Shown here: positions 5,985-6,910 of the stretch, one piece after another
Layout: each line of letters starts with the position of its first letter
Position numbering within the stretch: the first letter of the stretch is position 1
Origin: Competibacteraceae bacterium UBA6584
GTDB lineage: Bacteria; Pseudomonadota; Gammaproteobacteria; Competibacterales; Competibacteraceae
Direction of reading: 5' to 3'
Assembly (NCBI GenBank): GCA_002433805.1
Contig: DJIW01000072.1
Coordinates: 443-7,352 of the forward strand
Length of the DNA stretch: 6,910 bases
Translations under genes and position numbers: made by a program
Notes under the pieces: model-generated
The model's input: only the letters and a program-made list of their open reading frames with translations
The model's database searches: none
What the model was told of the DNA's origin: nothing

Positions 5985-6910
5985 TTAACTGGCGTATTGT
6001 CGGAAATCGAAATCGAGCTTGGGTCCGGCTTCCGCCACCATGTTGCCTTGCACTAGGGTGACGCCGAATTGCCAGATGCTCGCCATCTGCGGCGCGGTCG
6101 CAACCCCAGCGGCCACCACCCGAACGTTCAACTGTTGCGCTTGCTCGGTTAAAGTCGCCATCGACCGACGGCTGTTTTCGTCCTTGGATTTGGCCAAGCG
6201 CTCGATAAAACTGCCGTCCAGTTTGATGTAATCGGGCACCAACTCCTTGAGCAAGCGGTCGGAATGGGCTTTACCGCCGAAGTGTGACAGCGCCATCCCG
6301 CACCCTAGCTCGCGCAAGCGGCCGCGCAAATACTTCACTTCCTCGAAACAATCCTCCACGTTGTCTTCCTTGATCTCCAGCACCAGATGCTGGCCCGGCA
6401 CCCGGCTATCCTTGAACGCCTTGGTCAGCCAGTCGAAAAATTGTTTGTCGACGATGGAGTTTCTGGAAATTCGCACGAACAGGATCGGCGGCTTCAAGGC
6501 GTCCTGGCGGATTTCCGCCAGCGCCGACAGTGCCCGGATCAGGGTCCATTTATCCATCGCCCCCATCGCGCCGTAGCGCACCGCCACGGCTCCGACCTTG
6601 TCGGTCGGCTGCGGCTTGCCCTCCTCGTCCATGATCAGAAGGTAAACCTTGTAGCGGGCGTCCTCTGCGGCCGCGAAACTGACGATAGGCTGGTAGTTGA
6701 GGCTGAGTTGGCCCTTGGTCAAGGCGGCGCGGATCAGGCGGATGATGGGCTCGTCCTGCGGGTTGATGACGCCGCTTTTCTTTTCGGTGCTGGGCGGCGT
6801 GTAAATTTCGACCCGGTTGCCGCCCTTTTGGCGCGCCAGCTCGCAGGCACGGTCGGCGTGCGACAGGATTTGGACGGCGGTTTCCTGACTGTCCTTGGCC
6901 CGGCAAAGGC
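5985..6910 (-). CDS. GGDEF-EAL protein with degenerate EAL domain, FimX-like (5' end outside window)
   Basis: The frame stays open from its TAA (5985-5987) to the right edge, giving 307 visible residues. The TTG at 6720-6722 is an internal leucine, since the frame upstream encodes the end of a GGDEF domain: ADRACELAR then GGNRVEIY, finishing at about residue 36. A short linker follows, then an EAL domain from about residue 65 (QPIV at 73-76) to the end. Key phosphodiesterase residues are lost: YKVYLL replaces YEALLR (metal-binding Glu becomes Lys87), FVRIS replaces VNxS, SHFG (208-211) replaces DDFG, and AAGVA (266-270) replaces AEGVE. KLDGSF keeps its lysine. The same positions are altered in Pseudomonas and Xanthomonas FimX, a c-di-GMP effector for type IV pili, and the overall pattern and the DFDF ending are similar. 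It probably does not hydrolyse c-di-GMP. Whether it binds c-di-GMP or drives pili is inference. The N-terminal sensory part is not visible. Confidence 0.88.
   Translation of the reverse strand, partial: LCRAKDSQETAVQILSHADRACELARQKGGNRVEIYTPPSTEKKSGVINPQDEPIIRLIRAALTKGQLSLNYQPIVSFAAAEDARYKVYLLIMDEEGKPQPTDKVGAVAVRYGAMGAMDKWTLIRALSALAEIRQDALKPPILFVRISRNSIVDKQFFDWLTKAFKDSRVPGQHLVLEIKEDNVEDCFEEVKYLRGRLRELGCGMALSHFGGKAHSDRLLKELVPDYIKLDGSFIERLAKSKDENSRRSMATLTEQAQQLNVRVVAAGVATAPQMASIWQFGVTLVQGNMVAEAGPKLDFDFRQYAS

Noticed and set aside
6720..6722. TTG as the start of a stand-alone EAL protein
   Set aside because: The same frame continues without a stop to the window edge and encodes a recognisable GGDEF C-terminus, so the codon is internal.
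6550..6906. A 118-codon minus-strand frame at the right end
   Set aside because: It overlaps the GGDEF-EAL gene in another frame. The correct frame gives a GGDEF tail running directly into the EAL domain, while this one gives Arg/Gly/Pro-rich sequence.
1..6910. Search for CRISPR repeats, insertion-sequence ends, tRNA genes, attachment sites or toxin-antitoxin pairs
   Set aside because: Nothing was seen by eye: no spaced direct repeats, no transposase motifs, no tRNA cloverleaf. All gaps are 101 nt or shorter, leaving no room for extra genes.

Overview
The window carries six protein genes and almost no non-coding DNA. The sequence is GC-rich. GyrB keeps the C-terminal part typical of gamma- and betaproteobacteria, and DsbC, QueA, HtpX and a GGDEF-EAL protein all look gammaproteobacterial. 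The host is therefore most likely a free-living, GC-rich gammaproteobacterium; genus cannot be fixed from this stretch. There are no tRNA or rRNA genes, insertion sequences, CRISPR arrays or phage genes. This looks like ordinary chromosome rather than an accessory island.

Layout from left to right: (1) the 3' end of gyrB (+), cut by the window edge. (2) 14 nt further on, and convergent with it, a complete family 31 alpha-glucosidase-like gene (-). (3) Upstream of that on the same strand, with a 46-nt gap, dsbC for the periplasmic disulfide isomerase (-). (4) Divergent from dsbC, queA for the queuosine tRNA-modification enzyme (+). (5) After a 101-nt gap holding a good candidate heat-shock (sigma-32) promoter, htpX for the inner-membrane zinc protease (+). 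(6) Two GC-rich hairpins, then a convergent GGDEF-EAL gene (-) that runs off the right edge. Its EAL domain has lost most catalytic residues and resembles FimX.

The genes do not form one pathway. dsbC and htpX both belong to envelope protein quality control: disulfide shuffling in the periplasm and proteolysis of damaged membrane proteins. The GH31 enzyme lacks a signal peptide and probably acts on cytoplasmic alpha-glucosides or glycogen-derived oligosaccharides. QueA modifies tRNA, and the GGDEF-EAL protein probably senses or transmits c-di-GMP. In many gammaproteobacteria gyrB closes the dnaA-dnaN-recF-gyrB cluster, so the window may be near the replication origin (inference).

I found no convincing new biological system. 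The points most worth a second look are the sigma-32-like promoter of htpX, the unresolved start of queA with its overlapping divergent promoters, and the catalytically dead EAL domain.
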